NCBI RefSeq assembly: GCF_000428065.1
Contig: NZ_ATZF01000007.1
Location: 155,602 to 219,601 of the forward strand
Direction of reading: 5' to 3'
DNA length: 64,000 nucleotides
From: Shimazuella kribbensis DSM 45090
GTDB taxonomy: Bacteria; Bacillota; Bacilli; Thermoactinomycetales; Thermoactinomycetaceae
The position numbers were made by a program, and so were the translations under genes. Shown here one piece after another: positions 25,937-34,304 of this stretch (the first letter of the stretch is position 1; every line of letters begins with the position of its first letter). The notes under the pieces are model-generated. The model made no database searches, had not been told where the DNA came from, and saw only the letters and a list, made by a program, of their open reading frames with translations.

Positions 25937-26054
25937 CTGACTGAAAGCCCATGGTTTGAATCATGGGATGAAAGACGGAGTTGCACAAAACAGAAATGAA
26001 CTGCATGCGCTAACTACCTAAGAATCCCACGACTTTAGTCGTTTGGAGTCTCAA
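25937..26054 (+). mobile_element. IS200/IS605 mini-remnant (left and right ends only)
   Basis: The left end reads CTGAAAGCCCATGGTTTGAA and continues with the matching hairpin and ATGAAAGACG. About 75 bases later the right end reads AAGAATCCCACGACTTTAGT, with its stem decayed (GTTTGG instead of GTGGGA). No TnpA or TnpB is present. These are the same ends as at 30498-30880. Confidence 0.7.
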
Positions 26055-26314
26055 TTGCCTATGTTTATCTAGTAATGCCACCCATAACTCTAATCATATA
26101 ACCCGTATTTCGTGCCTTGGTTCACACCTCTTGCCTCAGATCTCCTAGGAGACACGGGAAATATGGTTGATCAAAGATAGATAAAGTTTCTTCTTGAATG
26201 CACTAAAACCAGGAGCTGGCTAGAAGGAATCCAACCAGCTACACGGAATATGCTCCTGCTCTGTTATGCCCGCGAAAAATATAATTGTTGTTGAATTTTC
26301 TTTTATCATCTACA
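26055..26314. other. No intact gene
   Basis: Short broken frames are present, including a stretch reading NQELARRNPTSYTEY and a related frame LEGIQPATRNMLLLCYA that resembles transposase debris. Nothing else can be supported. Confidence 0.3.
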
Positions 26315-26340
26315 GAAAAAAGCGATCTCAAAGAGATCAC
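26315..26340 (-). terminator. Terminator after the acidic peptide gene
   Basis: GATCTC/GAGATC arms with a 3-base loop run into TTTTTT on the minus strand, right after the stop at 26342. Confidence 0.75.
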
Positions 26341-26341
26341 T

Positions 26342-26569
26342 TTAGTTGTTTTCATTTTCTATTTCTATCTCACCTTGTTCAAACTCTATTTCAACTTCGA
26401 TTTCATCTCTCTCTAACTCTATTTCTACTTCATCTAATTTGTTAACATCTTTCTTTCTGTGGGTCTCTTCATAGCTTCCTGCTGAGACTTGACTTGCATT
26501 CCCATACATCGTAAAGGGTGTAATCAACAACACGGTTAAGAGTAAAGGGAAAATATAATTTTTTTTCAT
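26342..26569 (-). CDS. Secreted acidic peptide, 75 aa
   Basis: Residues 1-25 form a cleavable signal peptide (MKKNYIFPLLLTVLLITPFT, cleavage near NAS-QVSA). The mature part is short and extremely acidic with a near-periodic EVEIELERDEIEVEIEFEQG stretch that alternates acidic and Ile/Val residues. This could form an amphipathic beta strand or bind cations. AGGTGG lies upstream and a good terminator follows, so expression is likely. No family is recognised. Confidence 0.65.
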   Translation of the reverse strand: MKKNYIFPLLLTVLLITPFTMYGNASQVSAGSYEETHRKKDVNKLDEVEIELERDEIEVEIEFEQGEIEIENENN

Positions 26570-26846
26570 TCTAAACCACCTCTATGTAAAGTTATTCATT
26601 TATTCGATACACCCCTACCTCCAATCCTCTTAATTTTACAAATTGTAACATTTAAAATTACAATCAAGTACTATTACACCAACCATGTTTGTAAAAACTT
26701 CTCAAGAATAACACCGAAACTCCATTTTGACAGTAGATTAGACCACATCATCTTGATCATCGCTTCGATTAACTCATTTCAGATAATAAATATTCGTACA
26801 AATTGAAAATCAAAGGAAAAAATGGCTATTTCATTTGGAAAATAAA

Positions 26847-26887
26847 CGTAAAAAGAGATTGTCTGCCATTAAAAAGACAATCTCTTT
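26847..26887 (-). terminator. 13-bp hairpin terminator
   Basis: AAAGAGATTGTCT and its complement pair perfectly, with TTTTT following on the minus strand. It is the backup stop for the G+C-rich genes to its right, which already end in their own hairpin at 26914. Confidence 0.75.
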
Positions 26888-26913
26888 ATCTATAGAAAAA
26901 TATTATTTTTGGC

Positions 26914-26946
26914 GGGCACATCAGAAGAACTGCATCTGATGTGCCC
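26914..26946 (-). terminator. 12-bp perfect hairpin without T tract
   Basis: GGGCACATCAGA and its complement close a 9-base loop just after the TAG stop at 26953. On the minus strand it is followed by GCCAAAAAT, not by a T run, as at 818-851 and 2967-3006. Confidence 0.55.
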
Positions 26947-26952
26947 TAACGC

Positions 26953-27222
26953 CTACGCGCTGGGCTTGACGACCTTACGGAACGCCTCTACCTCGGCCTT
27001 CACAGCCGGAGCGAACTCCACCCACAGATAGAGGAGGGTATCCCAGAGCTCCGCACACTCGGTTCGGGACTCCTCGGACTGGTGCACCAGATGATCCTGA
27101 GCGGCCTTGAAGGAAGACTGCTCCAGGATCCAGCTCGGGAATCCAGATTCACGGATCACCTCACTCGTATACACTCGGATGAGGTGAAGCTTGATCTCAC
27201 CCTCGAAGGTAAGCAGAGCCAT
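26953..27222 (-). CDS. Hypothetical protein, atypical G+C-rich gene
   Basis: An 89-aa helical, acidic protein starting MALLTFEGEIKLHLIRVYTS, with KAAQDHLVHQSEESRTECAE in the middle, and no signal or membrane part. It begins seven bases after the preceding gene's stop, with no clear ribosome site, so it may depend on coupling. Codons are strongly G/C-ended (CTC, GAG, AAG), unlike the host genes around it. It is probably foreign; the source is unknown. Confidence 0.55.
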   Translation of the reverse strand: MALLTFEGEIKLHLIRVYTSEVIRESGFPSWILEQSSFKAAQDHLVHQSEESRTECAELWDTLLYLWVEFAPAVKAEVEAFRKVVKPSA

Positions 27223-27228
27223 GTCGAG

Positions 27229-27527
27229 CTACTCGAATTGCTCCATGTGACGTGGTGTCGAGTAGAACTTCTTCAGACGAAGTATGAAGCCGTAAAGCTT
27301 CCTCAGCATCTCGGAACTGGGGAACTCGTTGGGCTCCTTGCTTTCGAGACACTGCTTCACCTTCTCGATCACACACTGGGCACCCGACAGCACGTTGCGC
27401 TCCTCGATGTACCTGATCCCCTCGAGCATCTGCTCAGTCAAGAGGTCCTTCCCCAGTAGCGGATCAAGTTGTACCAGGCAGAAACGCGACCGTCATGAAG
27501 CCCGTAGAAGTGCTTGTTGTCCTTCAT
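27229..27527 (-). pseudogene. Atypical G+C-rich gene with a frameshift
   Basis: From ATG 27527 the frame reads MKDNKHFYGLHDGRVSAWYN then LIRYWG. It is lost at GGGGAAGG and resumes in a neighbouring frame as KDLLTEQMLEGIRYIEERN through CVIEKVKQCLESKEPNEF to FYSTPRHMEQFE. Restored, it would be about 99 residues. The second part can also start at a TTG that overlaps the TGA of the first (TCTTGACT), so translational coupling or programmed frameshifting cannot be excluded. Composition matches the gene at 26953. Confidence 0.5.
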
Positions 27528-27724
27528 CTCCAGACCCTATCGGTCGAGTTGAACTAGTTGACTTCTTTTATAATCACGCTAATTAAAGATTAACAATTAT
27601 GGAAATTCGTTAAACGAAGGGGTTTACTGTCCATTTCCAAGATAAATAAAAAAATTACATACATAACCACGATTTTCATGAATATTATTGTTTGATTTAA
27701 GGTATCAACATTTCAAGATTGCTT

Positions 27725-27880
27725 TTATTTTTCTGATAACCTGTTCATCCATATAAACCATATTTGCCGTTTTATATCTTCTAATCTTTCGATTCGCTCC
27801 TCTTCTGTAATTTGTGGACCAACAACGTAGATAGTTGTACCTCCTACCTCATATACTTTGCTAAATTGAGGATCTTGCAT
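27725..27880 (-). CDS. Small protein (51 aa) next to the serine recombinase
   Basis: ATG 27880 has GAGGTGATCC just upstream; the stop is TAA 27725. The product starts MQDPQFSKVYEVGGTTIYVV and has a charged helical end (TEEEERIERLEDIKRQIWFI-like: ITEEERIERLEDIKRQIW). It is divergent from the recombinase gene with 84 bases between them. Small proteins beside large serine recombinases sometimes act as excision (directionality) factors, but nothing in this sequence proves that. The stretch 27528-27724 holds no gene. Confidence 0.6.
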   Translation of the reverse strand: MQDPQFSKVYEVGGTTIYVVGPQITEEERIERLEDIKRQIWFIWMNRLSEK

Positions 27881-27964
27881 ACTGGATCACCTCTATAAAC
27901 CGTATGCAATTCCGTCTCTAGGACAATCACATTATTTTTCATTCAAAAGGTGTGAATTTTCTTA

Positions 27965-29503
27965 ATGGAAAGAGTAGCTATATACCTCCGAAAATCAAGA
28001 AGTGATATCGAAGCAGAGACACGAGGCGAAGGTGAAACTCTCGCTAAGCATAAAAAGACATTGTTACAAGTAGCGAAACAACAAAATCTAAATATCATTA
28101 ACATTAGACAGGAAATTGTATCGGGAGAAAGCCTCCTTCATCGTCCAGAAATGATGGAGCTGCTAAAAGAAGTGGAAACAGACAAATATGATGGTGTTTT
28201 GGTAATGGACATGGATCGTTTAGGTCGTGGAAACATGAAGGAACAGGGCCTTATCTTAGAAACATTTCGAAATTCCAATACAAAGATCATTACACCACGT
28301 AAAACCTATGATCTTCTGGATGAATGGGATGAAGAATATAGCGAATTTGAAGCCTTCATGGCAAGAAAAGAATTAAAGATTATTAATCGACGATTGCAAG
28401 GAGGACGAATCCGATCTGTAGAGGAAGGAAACTTCATTGCAACCCGCTCACCTTATGGTTACAAAGTACAAGAAGACGTCAACGGTCGTTACTTGATTCC
28501 CGATGAGGAGACAGCCCCAATTGTGAAAATGATGTTTGAATGGTATACCAATGATGATCCTCATCAACGACTCAGTTCAAGTAAAATTGCTGATCTACTG
28601 AATGCACAAGGAATACGCACATATGAGGGTAAATGGTGGAATGGATATCTTGTGAGAAACATTATAAAAAATGCAGTTTATGCTGGACGATTACAATGGA
28701 AAAAAACACAAGCCACACAGACAAGAAATAACAAACTGGGCTCTGTATTAAGACCAAGAGAAGATTGGATTGATGTGAAAGGTAAACATGAAGCAATCAT
28801 TTCAATGGAAACATATCGAAAAACACAAGATATTCTAAAATCTAGGACGCATGTACCTCACAAAGCATCAAATGATATTTCCAATCCGCTTGCGGGACTT
28901 GTCAAATGTGAAAATTGTGGATCATCCATGATACTTAGAACCTATTCCAAACAACCTCCCCACATCATGTGTTATAGAAGGAAACAGTGCAAAAACAGGA
29001 GTGCTCGATTCTCTCATTTGGAAAATAGGATCATTTTCGTCCTCCATCAATGGTTAGAGCAATACCAGCTAAAATGGGATATATCAGATAAACCAAATAG
29101 TGAGAATCATATCATCGAAATAAAAATATCGACATTACATAATTTGAATCAAGAATTAAAGAATTTGGAATCCCAAAAAGGTCGATTGCATGATTTATTA
29201 GAGCGTGGAATTTATGATGACTCTACCTACTTAGATCGTTTCCAACATATTGCCAATCGTATAGAAGGAACTCAAACATTAATACAAAAAACAGCAAAAG
29301 ACTTAACCCTAGAACAAGAACGCCAAAAAGCAAAAAAAGATATCATACCTCGTGTGAAACATGTCTTAGAAATCTACAATCAATTGGATGATCCAGCACA
29401 AAAAAATTCCTTATTGAAAAGCGTCCTCGAAAAATGCACCTATAGAAAAGAAAAACACCAACGAGATGATCAATTTACATTGGTTATTTATCCGAAAATT
29501 TAG
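27965..29503 (+). CDS. Large serine recombinase of the inserted element
   Basis: A 512-aa protein with three parts. The N-terminal catalytic domain contains YLRKSRSD (nucleophile Ser) and VMDMDRLGRGN. The recombinase domain is at about 165-280 (SPYGYK, YEGKWWNGYLVRNIIKNAVY). The zinc ribbon is CENCGSS...CYRRKQC (around 318-345), followed by a coiled coil (LNQELKNLESQKGRLHDLL). The enzyme family integrates and excises elements at short att sites; SpoIVCA of the skin element is a relative by class. The gene ends 55 bases before the right junction. All catalytic residues I can check are present. Confidence 0.9.
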   Translation: MERVAIYLRKSRSDIEAETRGEGETLAKHKKTLLQVAKQQNLNIINIRQEIVSGESLLHRPEMMELLKEVETDKYDGVLVMDMDRLGRGNMKEQGLILETFRNSNTKIITPRKTYDLLDEWDEEYSEFEAFMARKELKIINRRLQGGRIRSVEEGNFIATRSPYGYKVQEDVNGRYLIPDEETAPIVKMMFEWYTNDDPHQRLSSSKIADLLNAQGIRTYEGKWWNGYLVRNIIKNAVYAGRLQWKKTQATQTRNNKLGSVLRPREDWIDVKGKHEAIISMETYRKTQDILKSRTHVPHKASNDISNPLAGLVKCENCGSSMILRTYSKQPPHIMCYRRKQCKNRSARFSHLENRIIFVLHQWLEQYQLKWDISDKPNSENHIIEIKISTLHNLNQELKNLESQKGRLHDLLERGIYDDSTYLDRFQHIANRIEGTQTLIQKTAKDLTLEQERQKAKKDIIPRVKHVLEIYNQLDDPAQKNSLLKSVLEKCTYRKEKHQRDDQFTLVIYPKI

Positions 29504-29517
29504 TGTTGTTATTTACA

Positions 29518-29554
29518 GGTAAAAAGGAAATGTTAATACGTTTCCCTTTTTACC
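29518..29554 (+). terminator. Terminator of the recombinase gene
   Basis: GGTAAAAAGGAAA and TTTCCCTTTTTACC arms (one bulge) close a hairpin that ends three bases before the right junction core. Confidence 0.75.
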
Positions 29555-29557
29555 AAA

Positions 29558-29562
29558 TTATC
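29558..29562 (+). other. Right attachment junction (attR) of the inserted element
   Basis: TTATC again. Codons TAT (29559-29561) CTT ATT CGT TTG AAG to the right continue the Mur ligase reading frame that is broken at 21166. Confidence 0.7.
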
Positions 29563-30491
29563 TTATTCGTTTGAAGGATCATCACAACTTACTTTTGCTT
29601 GAAATCGGAATGAAAAGCTTAAATAACATTCGACGTCAGTGCAATATTGTAAAACCACATATTGGAGTTGTTACGAATGTTGGAGAAGCTCATGCAGGCA
29701 GTCTTGGTGGGTTGAGTAGAGTTGTCAAAGCAAAACAAGAGCTAGTAGAAGGGGTTCGTTCTGGCGGTATACTGTATATCAATGCTGATGATGAGCGTTC
29801 CAAACGGTTGGACTTAAAACGATCCAAAGCACAGATTCGAACTTTCGGTTTGAGTAATACTGCACATATTCGAGGTGAAAATATTTCCTATTCATCTAAG
29901 GGCATTACTTTTGACGCTGATGTCCAAGGAAAGAAAATATCGATATACATTCCCACTTATGGAAAACACAATGTTTACAATGCACTAGCAGCTATTGGCA
30001 TTGCAACGAGTATGGGCATATCTTTATCTAATATCAAACAAGGACTAGCACGGTTCCAAACACCAAAAATGAGGCTTCAAGTCCTATCTAGTAAAACAGG
30101 ACACACCTTGATTAACGATGCTTGGAATGCAAATCCTACAGCAATGAAAGCGGGTTTGGGCGTTTTACAACAAATCGCTTACAAACGTCCTAAAGTAGCT
30201 GTTCTTGGAGATATGTTAGAACTTGGAAATATTTCAAACCAGTCTCATGCCTCCATTGGAGAATATGTTGCAAAGTCAAATATTGATCAATTGATTACGA
30301 TCGGATCCCATGGACGAAAGATAGCGGAAAGTGCCATTACGCATGGAATGAATCCTAAAAAAATATTTTCCTACTATCGACATGCTCCTTTGATCACGCA
30401 TATCAAAAACAAGGTTCCAACAAAAGCTGTCGTTTATTTTAAAGCATCCCGCAAACTTCATTTAGAAAAAGTAGTTCAATCTCTTAGATAA
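29562..30491 (+). pseudogene. MurF-like Mur ligase, 3' part of the split gene
   Basis: The part encodes LIRLKDHHNLLLLEIGMKSL, TNVGEAHAGSLGG, the carbamoyl-lysine loop region KAKQELVEGV, NDAWNANPTAMKAGL and VLGDMLELGN. All of these are standard MurF-type motifs in correct order. No own ribosome site precedes the first possible start (TTG 29571), so it is probably not translated alone. The frame matches that of the 5' part exactly across the junction. The stop at 30491 lies seven bases before an IS605-type right end. Confidence 0.85.
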
Positions 30492-30497
30492 TCCAAA

Positions 30498-30880
30498 TTG
30501 ACACTCCCACGGCTAAAGCCGTGGGATTCTTGAGTCGTTAGCGTCCGCAATCCGTTTCCGTTTGGAACAACGCTCAAGTTTAGGGGTGTGCCATCACCCC
30601 ATCCCATGCAGTTAGAAGTGTACCCGCATGGGCGGAACACCTGTTACCAGTGTTCTAGTCCTCTTCCTGCCTCTAATGGTTTTACTCGGCGGGAGACGTA
30701 TCCATTTGCCGCCGAAACCCAATACCATTACATTTTCAAAGCCAAACCTACTACCAGTAGGATGATCACCGATCATATGTTCTAATATACAGAATATTCG
30801 TTACTCTTGCAACCCCTCTTTGGGATTTCGAGCAACGTCGTCTTTCATCCCACGATTCAAACCGTGGGCTTTCAGTCGAC
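30498..30880 (-). mobile_element. IS200/IS605 derivative without TnpA or TnpB
   Basis: The minus-strand left end (CTGAAAGCCCACGGTTTGAA, then GTGGGATGAAAGACG) lies near 30880. The right end, with stem CCCACGGCTTTAGCCGTGGG and the sequence AGTGTCAA, is near 30498. The 383-bp unit has no coding capacity but keeps a long structured interior. It is the best-preserved copy of this element type in the window. Confidence 0.8.
30525..30790 (-). ncRNA. Omega-RNA-like structured region of the IS605 derivative
   Basis: Several stems are readable: CCCATGC/GCATGGG (about 30601-30638), GAACAC/GTGTTC (about 30635-30655), CCTACTACCAGTAGG and ATGATCACCGATCAT. In active IS605 elements the RNA from this region ends with the right-end hairpin and uses the flanking DNA as guide for TnpB. 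Here the flank is the 3' end of the Mur ligase gene. The RNA call rests on position and stems, not on a matched model. Confidence 0.45.
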
Positions 30881-30957
30881 AATTGCTATAATAATTTACA
30901 TCCCCCTTAAAAAATCATAGGGGATGTATGTATGTGACCACTCATATATCCAAAATA

Positions 30958-31671
30958 TCAATCCATCTTATTGATAAAATCCAATAAAATCCCACTCAAT
31001 TCACCCGATCTACTAATCATAGGCAAATGACCAGTGTCTAGTTCTACTATCTGATCAGGATTCAAGTTATGAATCATTTTTTCTTGCAGAACATTATCAA
31101 GTTCCTTATCCTCACTCAACTTCACATACATTTTTGAAACATTCGGTGATGAAACATTGGTCTGATCTGTATACAAATGCAACGATTCAACTACAAAATT
31201 ATCGATTATATCCTTGGTTTTGGACTCTGGTATATCGGAACATAAACCTTGACGGATTGCTGATTCAGGTGGTTTGGTTCCGAATAGCCTTAAGATTATA
31301 TGCATCAGTAAGCTTTTTGGGTATGGAAAGATAGAAAGAAAAGATCCTCCATCTTTCGGTATAGCTGCCCCAATTGCTATTAATCCTACCACTCGATCTT
31401 GCATAAGGTTGGCACACTTTAGAGCAACCACTCCTCCAATCGAGTGTGCCACAATTACAATTTTCTCTACCTCCCACTTCTCCACTGCTTGTTTAATATT
31501 CATCGAATATTCATCCAATGTAAGCTTTTTATTGGTTTTTGGTTGTGGTGAATCTATTAAAAGATAGGGATAAGGCAGTTTTTCCAATACATTGTTCCAA
31601 ATCGAACTTTGTAATCCAGCACCTTGAAGAAATAAAAAACCAATTTTCTTATTTATTTGTGACATATTCAA
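30958..31671 (-). CDS. Alpha/beta hydrolase
   Basis: A 237-aa cytosolic protein with the alpha/beta-hydrolase order: an oxyanion-hole region near FLFLQGAGLQSS, the nucleophile elbow VAHSIGGVVAL (G/A-x-S-x-G, Ser about residue 77), and the late His in ELDTGHLPMISR. The family includes esterases, lipases and peptidases; the substrate is not evident. It stands alone with AGGAGAAG upstream of the start. No lid or signal peptide is obvious. Confidence 0.8.
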   Translation of the reverse strand: MNMSQINKKIGFLFLQGAGLQSSIWNNVLEKLPYPYLLIDSPQPKTNKKLTLDEYSMNIKQAVEKWEVEKIVIVAHSIGGVVALKCANLMQDRVVGLIAIGAAIPKDGGSFLSIFPYPKSLLMHIILRLFGTKPPESAIRQGLCSDIPESKTKDIIDNFVVESLHLYTDQTNVSSPNVSKMYVKLSEDKELDNVLQEKMIHNLNPDQIVELDTGHLPMISRSGELSGILLDFINKMD

Positions 31672-31712
31672 CTTCTCCTCTAATAATCATTTTTATTTAT
31701 AATAGAACACTT

Positions 31713-31746
31713 CCACTGACATAGCTTGTCAGTGGATTTTTTCAAA
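31713..31746. terminator. Hairpin with T tract between divergent genes
   Basis: CCACTGAC/GTCAGTGG arms with a TTTTTT on the plus side. No plus-strand gene precedes it. It may block read-through toward the CstA gene. Confidence 0.5.
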
Positions 31747-31989
31747 AAAAAAACATACAACTAACATTTCAAATTTGATTCTAATTAGTTTTTTGACTCC
31801 AATGCATTACAATTCAATAAAAACAAGGTATCTATATAAGATAGAATCTACCTTTTCCTCAACACGTTGTAATAAAAAAATGGTGTAAGCATGTACCAAG
31901 AATCGAAATTTTGTATTAAAATAGTATTTAATTAATAATTTTTTAATTAAAATTATCAGAATTAATAAGAAACAGAAAGGATGAATACA

Positions 31990-34062
31990 ATGAAGAAACA
32001 ATGGTGGTCTTATTTGATCTGGGCTTTTGTATCTGTTCTTGGAGCAGCATGTTTTGCGTTACTCGCGTTAAAACGGGGAGAATCCGTAAATTCCATGTGG
32101 TTACTCACTGCTGCTGTCTGTACTTATGCTGTTGCCTATCGATTTTATAGTCGATTCATGGCAAGGAAAGTATTTAAACTAGATGATCAACGAAAAACAC
32201 CCGCTGAAGTTCATAACGATGGAAAAGATTTCGTACCAACAAACAAATGGGTATTATTCGGACACCACTTTGCAGCAATCGCAGGTGCAGGACCTTTAGT
32301 TGGACCCATCCTCGCTGCCCAAATGGGGTACTTACCAGGAACACTTTGGATCATTATTGGAGTTGTTCTTGGTGGAGCTGTTCAAGATTTCATTATTTTA
32401 TTTGGATCCATGCGTAGAAATGGTAAATCACTTGGAGATATGGCTAGAGAAGAAATAAGCCCAGTAGCAGGATTTACTTCGCTTATTGCTATTATAGGTA
32501 TCATGACCATCCTTCTAGCTGTATTAGGTTTAGTAGTCGTGAAAGCGCTTGCGGAAAGTCCCTGGGGGATGTTTACGATTGCCATGACGATCCCCATTGC
32601 TTTATTGATGGGAATCTATATGCGTTATATACGCCCAGGAAAAATATTAGAAGCTTCCTTAATCGGATTTATTTTGTTACTCGGCTCCCTTTGGGGAGGA
32701 CAATTAGTTGCTGAAAGCCCATCTCTTGCTCCTATGTTCACCTTTGAAGGAACAACTATTGCTTGGATGATGATTATTTATGGATTTGTTGCTTCTGTTA
32801 TCCCTGTGTGGCTACTACTTGCCCCACGTGATTATTTAAGTACTTTTCTTAAAATTGGAACTATATTTGGTCTAGCACTGGGAATTTTACTTATGATGCC
32901 CGATTTACAAATGCCTGCATTGACCAAGTTTATTGATGGAACAGGCCCAGTATTTTCTGGAAACCTCTTTCCTTTTGTATTTATCACTATCGCATGTGGG
33001 TCAATCTCAGGTTTTCATGCATTGGTATCCTCTGGAACAACTCCAAAAATGATTATGCGAGAATCACAAGCCCGATTTATCGGCTATGGGGGAATGATCG
33101 CAGAATCTTTTGTTGCCATTATGGCCTTAATTGCTGCTTGTATTCTAACACCTGGTACCTATTTTGCTATCAACAGTCCAGCGGCTGTGATTGGTACCGA
33201 CGTAAACAGTGCAGCTCAAGCTGTAACTCAATTTGGCTTTACGATTACACCAGATGATCTAACCAAATTAGCAGACCAGATCGGCGAAGAATCCATTTTA
33301 TCTCGTACTGGTGGAGCTCCAACCTTAGCAATAGGAATGGCTACTATTTTCTCATCTGTTCTTGGTGGAGAAACTTGGATGGCTTTTTGGTATCACTTTG
33401 CAATTTTATTTGAAGCAGTATTTATTTTAACAACCATTGACGCAGGGACAAGGGTAGGACGATTTGTTTTACAAGGCCTACTTGGAAGAGTATCTCCCAA
33501 ACTAGGAAAAACAGATTGGTATCCTGCCAATATTCTAACAAGTGCCGTTATTGTTGCTCTGTGGGGATATTTCCTTTACCAAGGAGTAGTAGATCCGCTT
33601 GGTGGAATTAATACCTTATGGCCATTATTTGGAATCGCCAATCAGATGCTAGCAGTTATTGCATTAGCAGTAGGAACAACGATCTTGATTAAAATGGGCA
33701 AAGCCATCTACGCTTGGATAACAGTAGTACCACTAGTATGGTTAACAACCGTTACAATGACAGCCGGCTGGCAAAAATTATTCGACCCCAGTCCAGCCAT
33801 TGGCTTTTTGGCAGCAGCTGATAAATATCAAACAGCATTAGACAGCGGAAAACTATTGGGCGTTGCCAAAAATATCGATCAAATGAAGCAAATTATTTTT
33901 AATAACATGGTGGATGCTGTTCTAACAGGAATTTTCATCTTCCTTGTTCTAGTTATCTTATTTGAATCCATTCGTATCTGGTATAAAGTATTAATAAAAC
34001 GAGAACAACTCCCACTTCATGAATCTGAATATATTAAAAATGAACCTGCTGGGGAGGTATGA
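31990..34062 (+). CDS. cstA: Carbon starvation protein CstA-type transporter
   Basis: A 690-aa protein with about 17 membrane segments and the CstA-family signatures FGHHFAAIAGAGPLVGPILA, SGTTPKMI and YGGMIAESFVAIMALIAA. CstA/BtsT-type proteins import peptides or pyruvate when carbon is short. I prefer ATG 31990 (AAAGGA eight bases upstream) to the ATG at 31981, which touches the ribosome site. The stop overlaps the start of the next gene (ATGA), so the pair is translationally coupled. Confidence 0.92.
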   Translation: MKKQWWSYLIWAFVSVLGAACFALLALKRGESVNSMWLLTAAVCTYAVAYRFYSRFMARKVFKLDDQRKTPAEVHNDGKDFVPTNKWVLFGHHFAAIAGAGPLVGPILAAQMGYLPGTLWIIIGVVLGGAVQDFIILFGSMRRNGKSLGDMAREEISPVAGFTSLIAIIGIMTILLAVLGLVVVKALAESPWGMFTIAMTIPIALLMGIYMRYIRPGKILEASLIGFILLLGSLWGGQLVAESPSLAPMFTFEGTTIAWMMIIYGFVASVIPVWLLLAPRDYLSTFLKIGTIFGLALGILLMMPDLQMPALTKFIDGTGPVFSGNLFPFVFITIACGSISGFHALVSSGTTPKMIMRESQARFIGYGGMIAESFVAIMALIAACILTPGTYFAINSPAAVIGTDVNSAAQAVTQFGFTITPDDLTKLADQIGEESILSRTGGAPTLAIGMATIFSSVLGGETWMAFWYHFAILFEAVFILTTIDAGTRVGRFVLQGLLGRVSPKLGKTDWYPANILTSAVIVALWGYFLYQGVVDPLGGINTLWPLFGIANQMLAVIALAVGTTILIKMGKAIYAWITVVPLVWLTTVTMTAGWQKLFDPSPAIGFLAAADKYQTALDSGKLLGVAKNIDQMKQIIFNNMVDAVLTGIFIFLVLVILFESIRIWYKVLIKREQLPLHESEYIKNEPAGEV

Positions 34063-34256
34063 TTGTGAAGTGGTTCAAAATATTGCGATCGATCTCTTCT
34101 TATTTAAACGAAATTGCTGGTGTCCCAAACTACAAACGGTATTTAGATCATTTTCAAAAATGCCATCCAACATCTACCCCTCTATCCGAAAAAGAATTTC
34201 ATCGACAAGCAACAGATGAGAAATATGGAAGTGGAAGTATCCGCCGCTGTTGCTAG
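34059..34256 (+). CDS. YbdD/YjiX-family small protein
   Basis: A 65-aa protein of the DUF466 family with YLNEIAGVPNYKRYLDHFQK, KCHPTSTPLSEKEFHRQAT and a cysteine end (IRRCC). Genes of this family sit directly after cstA/btsT genes in many bacteria, as YbdD does after CstA and YjiX after BtsT. It starts within the cstA stop codon. It is thought to help the transporter, but its biochemical role is not established. Confidence 0.9.
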   Translation: MIVKWFKILRSISSYLNEIAGVPNYKRYLDHFQKCHPTSTPLSEKEFHRQATDEKYGSGSIRRCC

Positions 34257-34274
34257 TTTCTAGTTTCTCACACT

Positions 34275-34304
34275 AAGAGCATCCTAAAAAGGATGCTCTT
34301 TTTT
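34275..34304 (+). terminator. Terminator of the cstA operon
   Basis: AAGAGCATCC and GGATGCTCTT form a perfect 10-bp stem followed by TTTT. Confidence 0.9.

Larger units (their letters stand above)
21167..29558 (+). mobile_element. Serine-recombinase element inserted in a Mur ligase gene (8,395 bp)
   Basis: Bounded by TTATC junctions at 21163-21167 and 29558-29562. Its recombinase gene (27965-29503) and terminator abut the right junction, as in skin-type elements. Removal of exactly 8,395 bp rebuilds the interrupted gene in frame. The cargo is a GSP-synthase-like gene, a lipoprotein, DinB, a membrane protein, a cupin, an acidic secreted peptide, atypical G+C-rich genes and IS relics. No phage structural or conjugation genes are present, so it cannot spread alone by any means I can see. 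Confidence 0.8.

Noticed and set aside
21160-29494. Ten-base match TATTTATCCG at 21160-21169 and 29485-29494 as the att core
   Set aside because: The right copy lies inside the end of the recombinase gene, and joining there would not restore the Mur ligase frame. TTATC at 21163 and 29558 does.
30498-30880. Repeats at 25.9, 30.5, 42.5 and 44.0 kb as a CRISPR array
   Set aside because: They are few, kilobases apart and in different orientations, and they match IS200/IS605 end hairpins instead.
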